The notes beneath the pieces are model-generated. The model was not told where the DNA came from. It saw only the letters and a list, made by a program, of their open reading frames with translations, and searched no databases. From Mannheimia pernigra (GTDB lineage Bacteria; Pseudomonadota; Gammaproteobacteria; Enterobacterales; Pasteurellaceae), in assembly GCF_013377995.1 (NCBI RefSeq), contig NZ_CP055305.1, positions 1,922,001 through 1,986,000 on the forward strand: a stretch of 64,000 bases of DNA, in the 5' to 3' direction. The translations under genes were made by a program, and so were the position numbers. Below are positions 1-8,858 of the stretch, one piece after another (within the stretch, counting starts at the first letter, position 1; each line of letters starts with the position of its first letter).

Positions 1-319
1 CACGAGCCATTTTAGAAACAAAGTAGTTAGTTGGTGCAATAACATCATAACCACCATCTTTACCTTGTAATTTTAATTTAGCATACATTGTTTCATTAGA
101 TTCAAGACTTGAAACTTCTACTTTAATGCCCGTTTCTTTGGTAAATTCATCTAACAAGCCTTCAGGCACATATTCAGTCCAAGTATAAAGATGAACTGTC
201 TGATTTGTTGCTTGAGGTTTTGCTTCTGCCGCAGTTTTATCTTCTGCTTTTTCTTCATTACACGCTGTTAATGCAACTGTTGCTAAACCCGCTGCGAATA
301 AACCCGCTAATTTTTTCAT
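1..319 (-). CDS. potD: Spermidine/putrescine-binding lipoprotein PotD (N-terminal part, cut by window edge)
   Basis: Substrate-binding component of the polyamine ABC importer, which captures spermidine or putrescine in the periplasm. Only the first 106 codons lie in the window; the rest runs off the left edge. The start ATG is at 317-319. A short basic N-terminus and hydrophobic stretch end in the lipobox LTAC (Cys about residue 20), so it should be a lipid-anchored protein. After a low-complexity linker the mature domain begins VHLYTWTEYVPEGLLDEF, typical of PotD/PotF proteins, followed by the conserved YDVIAPTNYFV segment. The other pot genes are not visible. The gene diverges from grpE. 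PotD versus another polyamine-binding paralogue cannot be settled from the N-terminus alone. Confidence 0.88.
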   Translation of the reverse strand, partial: MKKLAGLFAAGLATVALTACNEEKAEDKTAAEAKPQATNQTVHLYTWTEYVPEGLLDEFTKETGIKVEVSSLESNETMYAKLKLQGKDGGYDVIAPTNYFVSKMAR

Positions 320-387
320 TTAAGTTTTCTCCGTTAAGTTAAAGAAAAGTGATTAAAAAATATAGCCTTGCCTAAGGGCGTAAAAGA

Positions 388-413
388 CTAGGGGATTTTA
401 AGCTACCCCCTAG
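388..413. other. Hairpin in the potD leader region
   Basis: CTAGGGG at 388-394 pairs with CCCCTAG at 407-413 around a 12-base loop. It lies between the divergent potD and grpE starts, about 70 bases upstream of potD. Read on the minus strand it is followed by TCTTTT, so it could act as a weak terminator or attenuator ahead of potD. Function is inferred from shape and place only. Confidence 0.35.
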
Positions 414-473
414 ATTTTGCAAGCCTTTTCTGACTAAAAGCAGAATATTTTAGCAAAAAAACTGTATGATGAG

Positions 474-502
474 CTTGAAATCCCTTAATTTATCTTTATA
501 TT
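474..502 (+). promoter_or_regulatory. Possible sigma-32 (heat-shock) promoter of grpE
   Basis: CTTGAA at 474-479 is a perfect heat-shock -35 element. A 14-base spacer separates it from CTTTATATT at 494-502, a partial match to the CCCCATnT -10 element. The spacing is the usual one and grpE is a classic sigma-32 gene, so the assignment is reasonable although the -10 is weak. Confidence 0.5.
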
Positions 503-546
503 AAATAGCGTTTATAATTTCTAAAATAGGCTTTAAGAGGATTAAA

Positions 547-1140
547 ATGACTACACAAAACGAAAATTTACACACAGACGTAACGGAAGAACTGCAACCT
601 GAAGTTGTAAATGAAGAAACTCAACAAGAAGAACAAACTAAACAACAAGCCGATCCATTAGCACTCGCTCAAGCTCGAGTTGCTGAATTAGAAGCTTATA
701 TTGCAGATGCCGATAAACGTGAGCAAGATATTCAATTACGTGCACAAGCAGAAATCCAAAATATCCGCCGCCGTACAGAACAAGATGTAGAAAAAGCACA
801 TAAATTCGCGTTGGAAAAATTCTCTAAAGAATTATTAAACGTAGTTGATAACCTAGAGCGTGGTTTAGATGCTTTAGATAAAGCCGTTACTGATGAAACA
901 ACTCAAGCATTAGTTGATGGTGTTGAAATGACTCATAAAGAATTTGTTAATACCTTAGCTAAATTTGGCGTTGTCGCGATTGGCGAAATAGGCGAAGCAT
1001 TTAACCCAGAATTGCACGAAGCAATTTCAATGCAACCAGCTGAAGGGATTGAATCTAATCATATTAGCTCCGTACTACAAAAAGGTTACACGCTACACGG
1101 TCGTGTCATTCGTCCTGCGATGGTAATGGTGGCGAACTAA
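547..1140 (+). CDS. grpE: Nucleotide exchange factor GrpE
   Basis: Cytosolic co-chaperone that releases ADP from DnaK during the protein-refolding cycle. The 197-residue protein has the normal GrpE length. An acidic, Gln-rich N-terminal tail is followed by a long charged helix (roughly residues 40-90, containing RAQAEIQNIRRRTEQDVEKA) that forms the dimer coiled coil. The C-terminal beta domain carries the GrpE signature around FNPELHEAISM and ends HGRVIRPAMVMVAN. AGAGGA precedes the ATG. It stands apart from dnaK, and a short membrane peptide gene follows 27 bases later, probably on the same transcript. Confidence 0.97.
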   Translation: MTTQNENLHTDVTEELQPEVVNEETQQEEQTKQQADPLALAQARVAELEAYIADADKREQDIQLRAQAEIQNIRRRTEQDVEKAHKFALEKFSKELLNVVDNLERGLDALDKAVTDETTQALVDGVEMTHKEFVNTLAKFGVVAIGEIGEAFNPELHEAISMQPAEGIESNHISSVLQKGYTLHGRVIRPAMVMVAN

Positions 1141-1167
1141 CTTCAAATTTAGGAAGAAGATCACAAA

Positions 1168-1296
1168 ATGAGTCTACGATTTGATAAATTGTGTTTGACA
1201 AAAGCTCCGAAAAAAGTCAATCAATCGCCTAAAATCGTAGGCTTGATGGTAGCAAATGTTGGCTTAATAATGACGTTAATGAGATTTATCAACTAA
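1168..1296 (+). CDS. 42-residue predicted membrane peptide, function unknown
   Basis: A short reading frame of 42 codons starts at ATG 1168 behind a strong ribosome site (AGGAAGAAG, 1151-1159) and ends at TAA 1294-1296. The N-terminal half is basic (several Lys and Arg). The C-terminal half, IVGLMVANVGLIMTLMRF, is a single predicted membrane helix. It sits 27 bases after grpE and ends just before a strong terminator, so it is probably the last gene of the grpE transcript. I do not recognise the family. Good translation signals and a sensible protein profile make it likely to be real. Confidence 0.6.
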   Translation: MSLRFDKLCLTKAPKKVNQSPKIVGLMVANVGLIMTLMRFIN

Positions 1297-1316
1297 TCCT
1301 TAATCCCTTTAATATT

Positions 1317-1339
1317 CCCTTACTTCTCAGAAGTAAGGG
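1317..1339 (+). terminator. Rho-independent terminator after grpE and the small membrane peptide
   Basis: A perfect 10-bp stem (CCCTTACTTC at 1317-1326, GAAGTAAGGG at 1330-1339) with a 3-base loop is followed by TTTTT. Confidence 0.85.
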
Positions 1340-1360
1340 TTTTTACATTTTTTAATTACG

Positions 1361-1813
1361 ATGTCTTTACAAATAAACTCCGTTGCATTACTGCTTGTGA
1401 TGCTAATTGTGCTAGGTCTAATTAGCCAAAACAGTGCGGTAACGATTTCCGCTGCTGTATTGCTGATTATGCAACAAACTTTACTTTCTAAATATATTCC
1501 CTTTGTCGATCAATATGGCTTAAAAATTGGGATCATTATTCTGACAATTGGCGTACTTAGCCCATTGGTTTCAGGGCGAATAATCCTCCCCAATCTAGCC
1601 GAATTACTGAACTGGAAAATGATCTTCTCAATTGTAGCTGGTATTGTCGTTGCTTGGCTTGGTGGACGGGGCGTCAATTTAATGGGCAATCAGCCAGTAT
1701 TAGTCACCGGATTATTAATTGGCACAGTTATTGGTGTTGCTCTGTTTAAAGGTGTGCCAGTAGGGCCTCTGATTGCCGCAGGCATTTTGTCGTTAGTGAT
1801 AGGAAAAGCGTAA
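1361..1813 (+). CDS. DUF441 / UPF0756 family membrane protein (YeaL type)
   Basis: Integral membrane protein of 150 residues with no known biochemical role. It has about four hydrophobic segments. Family hallmarks are the TIGVLSPLVSG segment (about residues 61-71), the WLGGRGVNLMG motif (about 99-109) and the ending GVPVGPLIAAGILSLVIGK, matching the UPF0756 proteins of other Pasteurellaceae and E. coli YeaL. Its start follows the grpE-region terminator directly. Its stop codon overlaps the hrpA start by one base (TAATG), so the two genes are translationally coupled. Family assignment is firm; function is not known. Confidence 0.9.
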   Translation: MSLQINSVALLLVMLIVLGLISQNSAVTISAAVLLIMQQTLLSKYIPFVDQYGLKIGIIILTIGVLSPLVSGRIILPNLAELLNWKMIFSIVAGIVVAWLGGRGVNLMGNQPVLVTGLLIGTVIGVALFKGVPVGPLIAAGILSLVIGKA

Positions 1814-4800
1814 TGAAAGAAAAATTACCCAAAAACACACATAAACAACCGCTTATAAAATTAGAAAATATCACAACAACCGATTTTAGACGTCTGCTTA
1901 GTCGGTTAAAAGGTGCTGAAAATATTAAAAAAGAAGCACACAAGCGGTCTGTTTTAGATGAAATATTGCAAGATTTAAATGCCTGTCAAGCTCGCTTTCT
2001 CGCTCGCCAAGCACATTCTAGAAACCTCAAAATAGATTACCCTGATTTACCCGTTTCCGCTCGCCGTGAGGAAATTTTAACACTAATCCGTGAAAATCAG
2101 GTAGTGGTTATTGCTGGAGAAACAGGCTCGGGCAAAACGACTCAATTGCCTAAAATGTGCTTAGAACTTGGGCGTGGCGTGAAAGGATTAATTGGGCATA
2201 CTCAACCACGCCGAATTGCAGCTCGCTCAGTAGCCACTCGCATAGCCGAAGAGCTAAAATCAGAACTGGGTAATACTGTCGGCTACAAAGTCCGTTTTAA
2301 CGATCAAGTAAATGAACATAGTTTAGTCAAACTGATGACAGATGGGATTTTACTCGCTGAAATTCAGCACGACAGATATCTTAACCAATATGACACGTTA
2401 ATTATTGACGAAGCCCACGAGCGGAGCCTAAACAACGATTTTATCTTAGGTTATTTGAAGCAAATTCTGCATAAACGCCCCGATCTGAAAGTAATCATCA
2501 CCTCAGCAACCATTGATGTAGAACGCTTCTCTAAGCATTTTAATAATGCTCCAATTATTGAAGTTTCTGGACGAACTTTCCCAGTTGAGGTGCGTTATCG
2601 TCCGATTGTAGAGGAAAAGGAGCAAGACCAGCTGCAAGGGATTTTAAATGCCGTTGATGAATTGCAAGCCGAAGGACGTGGCGATATTCTGATTTTTATG
2701 AACGGAGAACGGGAAATTCGTGATACTGCTGAAGCGTTACAAAAGCAGAAACTTCGTCATACTGAGATCCTGCCACTCTATGCCCGACTGTCTGTGGCCG
2801 AACAGCAACGGATTTTCCAGCCAAGCGGTGGTTTAAATCGGATTATTTTAGCGACCAATGTTGCGGAAACCTCGCTCACAATCCCCAACATCAAATATGT
2901 GATCGATACGGGTACTGCTCGCATCTCACGGTACAGTTACAGAACCAAAGTGCAACGACTACCCATTGAGCCAATTTCCCAAGCCTCCGCCAACCAACGG
3001 AAAGGGCGTTGCGGGCGGGTTTCTGAGGGAATTTGTATCCGCCTCTATTCTGAGGAGGATTTTAACAGCCGCCCACAATTTACTGATCCCGAAATTTTGC
3101 GAACTAACCTTGCTTCGGTTATTTTACAAATGACTTCACTTGGGCTAAGTGATATTGCCTCATTCCCTTTTGTAGATGCTCCCGATAGTCGCCAAATTCA
3201 AGATGGAATTCGGTTGTTAGAGGAATTGCAGGTGATTAGATTACGCCATAAAAATGATAGAGCAAACCTCAACGCAGGTCCAAAATCTAAAAATACGAAA
3301 GAAAAGGATCGCATCAACAAATCAAATTGGATTTTAACGCCTATTGGTCGCCAACTCGCTCAACTGCCTGTTGACCCCCGCTTAGGTAGAATGATTGTTG
3401 AGGCAGCAAAAAATGGATCGTTACACGAAGTAATGATGATTGTCTCGGCTCTGTCAATTCAAGATCCCCGTGAGCGTCCACAGGAAAAACAGCAATCGGC
3501 AGACGATAAACATCGCCGTTTTGCAGATAAAGAGAGCGATTTCTTAGCATTTGTGAACCTATGGCATTTTATCCAAAGCCAGCAAAAAGAGCTGTCGAAA
3601 AACCAATTTCGCCATCTCTGCCGTAAGGATTACCTTAACTATAACCGTGTGCGAGAGTGGCAGGATATTTATCATCAGCTACGCCTTGCCGTGCGTGAAA
3701 TGGGGCTAAAAATTAACTCAGAGCCTGCTACTTATCAACCGATTCATACTGCACTTTTAACGGGTTTATTGTCGCATATCGGCGTGAAAGATAACGAAAA
3801 AATGCACTATTTAGGGGCAAGAAATGCACACTTCTTCCTATTTCCGAACTCAGTACTCTTTAAAAAACAGCCAAAATGGGTGATGGCAGCTGAGCTGGTA
3901 GAAACCACTAAACTCTGGGGGAGAATGGTCGCTCGAATTGAGCCAGAATGGATTGAGCCACTCGCCGTGCATTTAACGAAATCAAGTTATAGCGAACCTC
4001 ATTGGGCAAAATCCAAAGGGGCGGTAATGGCATCAGAAAAAGTCTCACTATTCGGCATTCCAATTGTAGCAAGTCGCCCTATCAATTACGGTTTAGTGGA
4101 TCCTAGCGTTAGCCGTGAAATTTTTATCCGCTCAGCACTGGTTGAGGGCGAATGGCACAACAATTACAAATTTTTCAAAGAAAATAACCGCTTGATCCGT
4201 GAAGTAGAAGCAATGGAACACAAATCTCGCCGCCGTGATATTTTAGTGGACGAACAAGTTCTGTTTGAATTTTACGATCAACGAGTGGGTACAGAGGTGG
4301 TTTCGGCTAAACACTTTGAGACTTGGTGGAAAAAAGTCGCCAAAAACGATCCTGATCTGCTCAATTTTGAAAAATCCTTCCTGATTAACAACAATGCGAA
4401 CCAAGTAAGCGAGCTGGATTTCCCGAATTTCTGGCATCAAAAAGCATTAAAACTCAAGCTGAGCTATCAATTTGAAGTTGGCAAAGATCACGATGGTGTC
4501 ACCGTGCATATTCCGCTACCACTGCTCAACCAAGTCGAGCCTGAGGGCTTCGACTGGCAAATTCCGGGGCTCCGCCACGAATTAGTCGTCTCTCTAATCA
4601 AGAGCTTACCCAAATCACTAAGACGAAATTTTGTGCCTGCACCAAACTATGCTGAGGCTTTTCTAGGCCGAGTTGAGCCATTTAAAAAGCCATTATTGGA
4701 AAGTCTAAGTGTTGAGCTTCGCAAAATGACAGGCGTATTGGTTGAGCCTGAACAGTGGGATATTAGCCAATTACCACCACATTTGCGGATAACATTTCGT

Positions 4801-5778
4801 GTAATTGATGGCAAAGGCAAAAAGTTGCAAGAGAGCGAAAATTTAGATGAGCTGAAATTTGACCTCAAAGATGAGGTGCAAAATACCCTTTCTAACATCG
4901 CTGATGATGGCATTGAACAAAGCGGTTTGCATATCTGGAATTTTGCTGAACTTCCACAATTCTACGAGCAGAAAAAAGCGCATTTCAGTGTTAAAGCCTA
5001 CCCTGCAATTGTTGATGAACAAACGACTGTTGGCGTGAAATTATTTGAAACCGAATTTGAACAAACAAGAGCGATGCAAGCTGGGCTTCGTCGTTTGTTG
5101 CTGTTAAATGTGCCTTCGCCAATTAAATATCTGCACGAAAAATTGCCAAACAAAGCGAAGCTAGGTTTGTATTTCGCCCCATTTGGTAAAGTACTCGAAC
5201 TGATTGATGACTGCATAGCCTGTGCAGTAGATAAGTTGATTGAAGATTTTGGTGGATTTGTCTGGAACGAAGAGAAATTTAACGCTCTAAAAGAATATGT
5301 GCGAGCTAACCTCAACACCACCACAGTCGATATTGCAAAACAGGTCGAGAAATGCTTAACACTAGCCTATGAGCTACATAAACGCTTAAAAGGCAAACTT
5401 GATTTCACGATGGCGTTTGCATTAAGTGATATTAAATCACAAATTGATAGGCTAATTTACCCTGAATTTGTAACCCAAACTGGCTATCAACGGCTAAACG
5501 ATCTACACCGCTATTTGACTGCAATTGCACGCCGTCTAGACAAACTCGTGATAGATAGCAACACAGACAGAGCCAAAATGCTGCGAGTCGAACAGGTACA
5601 AGAAGCCTATAAACAGCTCTTAAACAAATTACCAAAATCTAAGGCGATTCCAGATGAAGTGCTGGAAATCCGTTATATGATTGAAGAATTAAGAGTCAGC
5701 TTATTTGCTCAACAGCTAGGCACAAAGTACCCCATTTCGGATAAACGGATTTTGAATACGATTAATGATATAAAATAG
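1813..5778 (+). CDS. hrpA: ATP-dependent RNA helicase HrpA
   Basis: Large DEAH-box helicase of 1321 residues, the usual length for HrpA (about 1300). Motif I GETGSGKT is at about residues 102-109, motif II DEAH at about 199-202, then SAT (motif III), the TNVAETSLTIP segment (motif V) and QRKGRCGR (motif VI). The helicase-associated and OB-like region follows, then the long C-terminal extension (DUF3418-like) that is typical of HrpA and absent from short DEAH helicases. Bacterial HrpA acts on mRNA and has been linked to ribosome rescue. The start codon overlaps the stop of the DUF441 gene, and a hairpin terminator follows. No damage is visible. Confidence 0.96.
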   Translation: MKEKLPKNTHKQPLIKLENITTTDFRRLLSRLKGAENIKKEAHKRSVLDEILQDLNACQARFLARQAHSRNLKIDYPDLPVSARREEILTLIRENQVVVIAGETGSGKTTQLPKMCLELGRGVKGLIGHTQPRRIAARSVATRIAEELKSELGNTVGYKVRFNDQVNEHSLVKLMTDGILLAEIQHDRYLNQYDTLIIDEAHERSLNNDFILGYLKQILHKRPDLKVIITSATIDVERFSKHFNNAPIIEVSGRTFPVEVRYRPIVEEKEQDQLQGILNAVDELQAEGRGDILIFMNGEREIRDTAEALQKQKLRHTEILPLYARLSVAEQQRIFQPSGGLNRIILATNVAETSLTIPNIKYVIDTGTARISRYSYRTKVQRLPIEPISQASANQRKGRCGRVSEGICIRLYSEEDFNSRPQFTDPEILRTNLASVILQMTSLGLSDIASFPFVDAPDSRQIQDGIRLLEELQVIRLRHKNDRANLNAGPKSKNTKEKDRINKSNWILTPIGRQLAQLPVDPRLGRMIVEAAKNGSLHEVMMIVSALSIQDPRERPQEKQQSADDKHRRFADKESDFLAFVNLWHFIQSQQKELSKNQFRHLCRKDYLNYNRVREWQDIYHQLRLAVREMGLKINSEPATYQPIHTALLTGLLSHIGVKDNEKMHYLGARNAHFFLFPNSVLFKKQPKWVMAAELVETTKLWGRMVARIEPEWIEPLAVHLTKSSYSEPHWAKSKGAVMASEKVSLFGIPIVASRPINYGLVDPSVSREIFIRSALVEGEWHNNYKFFKENNRLIREVEAMEHKSRRRDILVDEQVLFEFYDQRVGTEVVSAKHFETWWKKVAKNDPDLLNFEKSFLINNNANQVSELDFPNFWHQKALKLKLSYQFEVGKDHDGVTVHIPLPLLNQVEPEGFDWQIPGLRHELVVSLIKSLPKSLRRNFVPAPNYAEAFLGRVEPFKKPLLESLSVELRKMTGVLVEPEQWDISQLPPHLRITFRVIDGKGKKLQESENLDELKFDLKDEVQNTLSNIADDGIEQSGLHIWNFAELPQFYEQKKAHFSVKAYPAIVDEQTTVGVKLFETEFEQTRAMQAGLRRLLLLNVPSPIKYLHEKLPNKAKLGLYFAPFGKVLELIDDCIACAVDKLIEDFGGFVWNEEKFNALKEYVRANLNTTTVDIAKQVEKCLTLAYELHKRLKGKLDFTMAFALSDIKSQIDRLIYPEFVTQTGYQRLNDLHRYLTAIARRLDKLVIDSNTDRAKMLRVEQVQEAYKQLLNKLPKSKAIPDEVLEIRYMIEELRVSLFAQQLGTKYPISDKRILNTINDIK

Positions 5779-5794
5779 ATATTCTATTATCTAT

Positions 5795-5830
5795 GGGGGA
5801 ATTTGTCAGTAGCAAATTTCCCCTTGTTTT
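5795..5830 (+). terminator. Terminator after hrpA
   Basis: GGGGGAATTTG (5795-5805) pairs with CAAATTTCCCC (5813-5823) over 11 bp with one G-U pair, followed by TTGTTTT. Confidence 0.75.
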
Positions 5831-6440
5831 ATATTTAATTGCAATCCTAAAAAGCACATCTACTACATTTTGATTGCAAAAAAATATGCAAAATAACTAC
5901 TATTACAGCACTTCTGTCTTCATTAAAATCATATGAGTATTATTTGCAATATTAAAGATACTATATTGGCTATAAAAACCAACTTAGGTGAAGAAATAGG
6001 TGCTGATAGTATAGCCACCTACCTCTAAATATAGAAAAATCACTTAGTAAACATATGCCATTTTAAGCGATGAAAGGGTTAATTTTACCCTATTGGGTAA
6101 ATAATTTCTCCAACCAATTTAAATTCACTAAAATAGGTAGTAAAACTTTAAGTCTTTATGATAAAATATCGCTGCCTACCTTTGAAGCTAGACTTCAACT
6201 GTAAAGACAGAAAATAAAATCGCTTACATAATCAAATTACAATATAAAAATTGTTTTTTGATAAATTAGACTTTGTTCGGTTTGAATATAGTCAAAAAAA
6301 TCAGAATAAAAACCATACAGAGGATTGAATTTATAAATCTCGCTTAAAAATATTTAGTTATATCATAATATAACTAAATATTTCTTCCTCAATTTATATA
6401 GCATTATAGAATAACGATAAAACTGAATTGTGAATATCAT
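5831..6440. other. 610-base AT-rich gap with two very short unassigned reading frames
   Basis: Between the hrpA terminator and the DUF535 gene I see no recognisable gene. Two short plus-strand frames are present: ATG 5933 to TAA 6028 (31 codons) and ATG 6070 to TAA 6204 (44 codons, containing KFTKIGSKTLSLYDKISLP). Neither has a convincing ribosome site, and I recognise neither product. The protein-like composition would fit the remains of a decayed gene. The last 200 bases are extremely AT-rich, with a weak palindrome (AAATATTTAGTTATA / TATAACTAAATATTT) at about 6347-6382. Confidence 0.4.
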
Positions 6441-7310
6441 ATGAAAAATACCTTTAACACCCCAACATTTAGTGAATTATTCCCAAATGAGAAAAGATTT
6501 ACAAAAATATTGAGAGAATATTTACGTTATCACCTTCATAAAATATGGTGTTCTTCTGAATGTTATGGACTAAATGACTATCTTGCTAACAACCCTTTGT
6601 GGGCGAGATTATTCAAACAAGATTTATATCGATTTAATACATTACTAGAAACCTATTGTAATAAAAAATTTAATAAGAAAGAACGATTAAATGCAATTAT
6701 CACTCACTTTAATTGTGCAGAAAAGCTATTTGGTTCAGCCTATTGTAATCAGTTAGTAGAAGATAGAGAAATATGTTTAATTACACTGAATGATGAAGTA
6801 AGCATCTACCTTAGTATTAACCAAATAGATCCGCTAGAAGGCTTTTTTTCACTAAATATTCAAAACAACCAAAAAGAACATATTTATGATTCATCTTTTA
6901 CTTTTTTAAGTAAAGATCAACTCTTGATTTCATCTATTCAAGGACCCAATACTGAATTCTCCCAGTCATTAATTAAATCTGCAACTAAACAATTATATGG
7001 TGTTCGTCCAATGTTTATGCTAGTAAATATATTTAAGCTGATAGCTCAATACTTAAATTTAGAACTTTTAGGCATTCATCATAAAAACCAAGCAAAATAT
7101 CGCTGGAATGATCACTCTAAATTATTGTTTAATTATAATCTATTTTGGCAAGAAAATGGAGGAACTTTAAATTCTAATAATTATTGGCGATTACCGACTA
7201 TAGTTGAGATAAAAGAATTAAGCACAATTCCGAGTAAAAAACGCTCTATGTATAAAAAACGCTATGAACTATTTGAAAAGATAGAACAAGAACTGAAAGA
7301 GCTATGGTAA
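6441..7310 (+). CDS. VirK/YbjX family (DUF535) protein
   Basis: A 289-residue protein of the DUF535 family, whose members include E. coli YbjX and Shigella VirK. These have been tied to envelope or virulence phenotypes without a defined enzymatic role. The family core is visible in the C-terminal half: the KSATKQLYGVRPMFMLVNIF helix, the LELLGIHHKNQAKYRW strand, the FWQENGG motif and the closing IPSKKRSMYKKRYEL segment. No signal peptide or membrane helix is evident. It stands alone, flanked by a long AT-rich gap and a terminator, with AT-rich codons. Isolation and composition suggest an accessory gene, but it appears complete. Confidence 0.82.
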   Translation: MKNTFNTPTFSELFPNEKRFTKILREYLRYHLHKIWCSSECYGLNDYLANNPLWARLFKQDLYRFNTLLETYCNKKFNKKERLNAIITHFNCAEKLFGSAYCNQLVEDREICLITLNDEVSIYLSINQIDPLEGFFSLNIQNNQKEHIYDSSFTFLSKDQLLISSIQGPNTEFSQSLIKSATKQLYGVRPMFMLVNIFKLIAQYLNLELLGIHHKNQAKYRWNDHSKLLFNYNLFWQENGGTLNSNNYWRLPTIVEIKELSTIPSKKRSMYKKRYELFEKIEQELKELW

Positions 7311-7367
7311 ACAAATAAAATATGACATAATTTTCAATAAAATTATCCTACTTGTTTTTATAAGAAT

Positions 7368-7397
7368 AAAACCTTGAATAAATTCAAGGTTTTATTT
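7368..7397. terminator. Bidirectional terminator between the DUF535 gene and the nfeD-like gene
   Basis: AAAACCTTGAAT (7368-7379) and ATTCAAGGTTTT (7382-7393) form a perfect 12-bp stem with A- and T-rich flanks. It serves the two convergent genes on either side. Confidence 0.75.
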
Positions 7398-7440
7398 TAA
7401 AAGAGCAAAAATAATATAAAAAATAACCGCTTGTATTAAA

Positions 7441-7887
7441 TTATTCTACCATTTTAGTTACATACAACGTAATCCCATCAACACGTTGAACCTGTACTTT
7501 ATCACCTAAATTAAGCCCTATTCCCATCACTCGCCAAGTGGTATCGCCAAACTTACCTCTAGCAACGCCATTTTCCAGTATTTCAACAATTATACCTTGC
7601 ATACCAATCATTGATTGCTCTCTTGAATTGAGCGATGTAGATTTATCATCTTGTTTATCTTTAGTATGTTGATATTTCCACCAAATCAAGCTAAAGACAA
7701 TGGCTAGAATAGCGAAGCCACTAATTTGAATACTCACAGATAAATCAGGCAATAGCCAAACCAGTATTGCCAGCAAAATGGCAGAAAATCCCCACCACAT
7801 AATCAATACGCCTGGAATAATTAATTCTAAAGCAAGCAATACAAAGCCTAAAATTAACCAACTACTCCAGTTAAATAGCCAATCCAT
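7441..7887 (-). CDS. NfeD-like membrane protein (YbbJ type), partner of QmcA
   Basis: A short NfeD-family protein of 148 residues. Two or three membrane helices (roughly residues 5-60) are followed by a soluble C-terminal OB-fold domain. That domain carries the GMQGIIVEILENGVARGKFGD pattern and the closing GDKVQVQRVDGITLYV strand, typical of NfeD C-terminal domains. It lies 24 bases downstream of the stomatin-like gene qmcA. NfeD proteins and SPFH/stomatin proteins are paired in operons across bacteria and are thought to work together in the inner membrane. The exact substrate or role is unknown. Confidence 0.88.
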   Translation of the reverse strand: MDWLFNWSSWLILGFVLLALELIIPGVLIMWWGFSAILLAILVWLLPDLSVSIQISGFAILAIVFSLIWWKYQHTKDKQDDKSTSLNSREQSMIGMQGIIVEILENGVARGKFGDTTWRVMGIGLNLGDKVQVQRVDGITLYVTKMVE

Positions 7888-7911
7888 ATTTTCTCCTTGC
7901 TAAAAGCAGAA

Positions 7912-8835
7912 CTACTTACTGCTATTTTTAGTGTTTTTTAATAATTCAGCAATACCTGCAACAGAACCAATTAAATTGCCCGCTTCGAGAGGCATTAACA
8001 CTACTTTACTGTTTTCTGCCGAACCAATATCTTTTAATGCATCAGTGTATTTTTGAGCAATGAAATAATTAATTGCGGTAGTATCCCCTTTTGCAATAGC
8101 GTCAGATACCATTTGAGTTGCTTTTGCCTCCGCTTCCGCTGCACGTTCACGAGCTTCCGCTTGTAAGAATGCTTCTTGGCGTTCCCCTTCAGCTTTTAAA
8201 ATACGAGATTGCTTTTCACCTTCTGCACGTAGAATTTCAGCTTGTCGGATACCTTCTGCTTCCAAAATATCTGCACGTTTATTGCGTTCAGCTTTCATTT
8301 GAGCGTTCATCGCAGCCACTAATTCTTTTGGCGGACGAACATCACGAATTTCAATTCTAGTTACTTTTACGCCCCAAATATTGGTTGCCTCATCAACAAT
8401 CGAGAGCAAGCGACTATTAATGACATCACGTTGTGAAAGCATATCATCTAAATCCATCGAACCTAACACAGTACGCATATTTGTCATTGTTAAATTGACA
8501 ATCGCCTGTTCTAAATTATTCACTTCATAAGCTGCCCGACGAGCATCAATGGTTTGAACAAAGCAGACTGCATCAATAGACACACTGGCATTATCACGAG
8601 AAATAACTTCTTGCGATGGAATATCTAATACCTGTTCCATCATATTGATTTTTCGTCCAACTCTATCAATAAAAGGTAAAACAATATTTAGTCCCGGTGT
8701 AAGGGTTTTGGTGTAACGTCCAAAACGTTCGATTGTCCAATGATAACCTTGTGGCACAATTTTGATGGTTGAACTTAATGCTACCAACACCAATATTGCA
8801 AATGCAGCACCTAAAATCGGTAAATCAAATTCCAT
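7912..8835 (-). CDS. qmcA: SPFH/Band-7 (stomatin-like) membrane protein QmcA
   Basis: A 307-residue inner-membrane scaffold protein. An N-terminal membrane segment (about residues 5-25) is followed by the Band-7 domain (VPQGYHWTIERFGRYTKTLTPG, then DIPSQEVISRDNASVSIDA). After that comes the IEIRDVRPPKELVAAMNAQM segment diagnostic of this subgroup, then a long charged coiled coil of repeated AEGERQ/AEGEKQ-type blocks (about 175-245). E. coli QmcA clusters at the membrane and is a substrate or modulator of FtsH. The downstream nfeD-like gene forms the usual pair. A GGAG-type site precedes the ATG. Confidence 0.94.
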   Translation of the reverse strand: MEFDLPILGAAFAILVLVALSSTIKIVPQGYHWTIERFGRYTKTLTPGLNIVLPFIDRVGRKINMMEQVLDIPSQEVISRDNASVSIDAVCFVQTIDARRAAYEVNNLEQAIVNLTMTNMRTVLGSMDLDDMLSQRDVINSRLLSIVDEATNIWGVKVTRIEIRDVRPPKELVAAMNAQMKAERNKRADILEAEGIRQAEILRAEGEKQSRILKAEGERQEAFLQAEARERAAEAEAKATQMVSDAIAKGDTTAINYFIAQKYTDALKDIGSAENSKVVLMPLEAGNLIGSVAGIAELLKNTKNSSK

Positions 8836-8858
8836 CTTTTTCTCCTTTAAATAAACAA

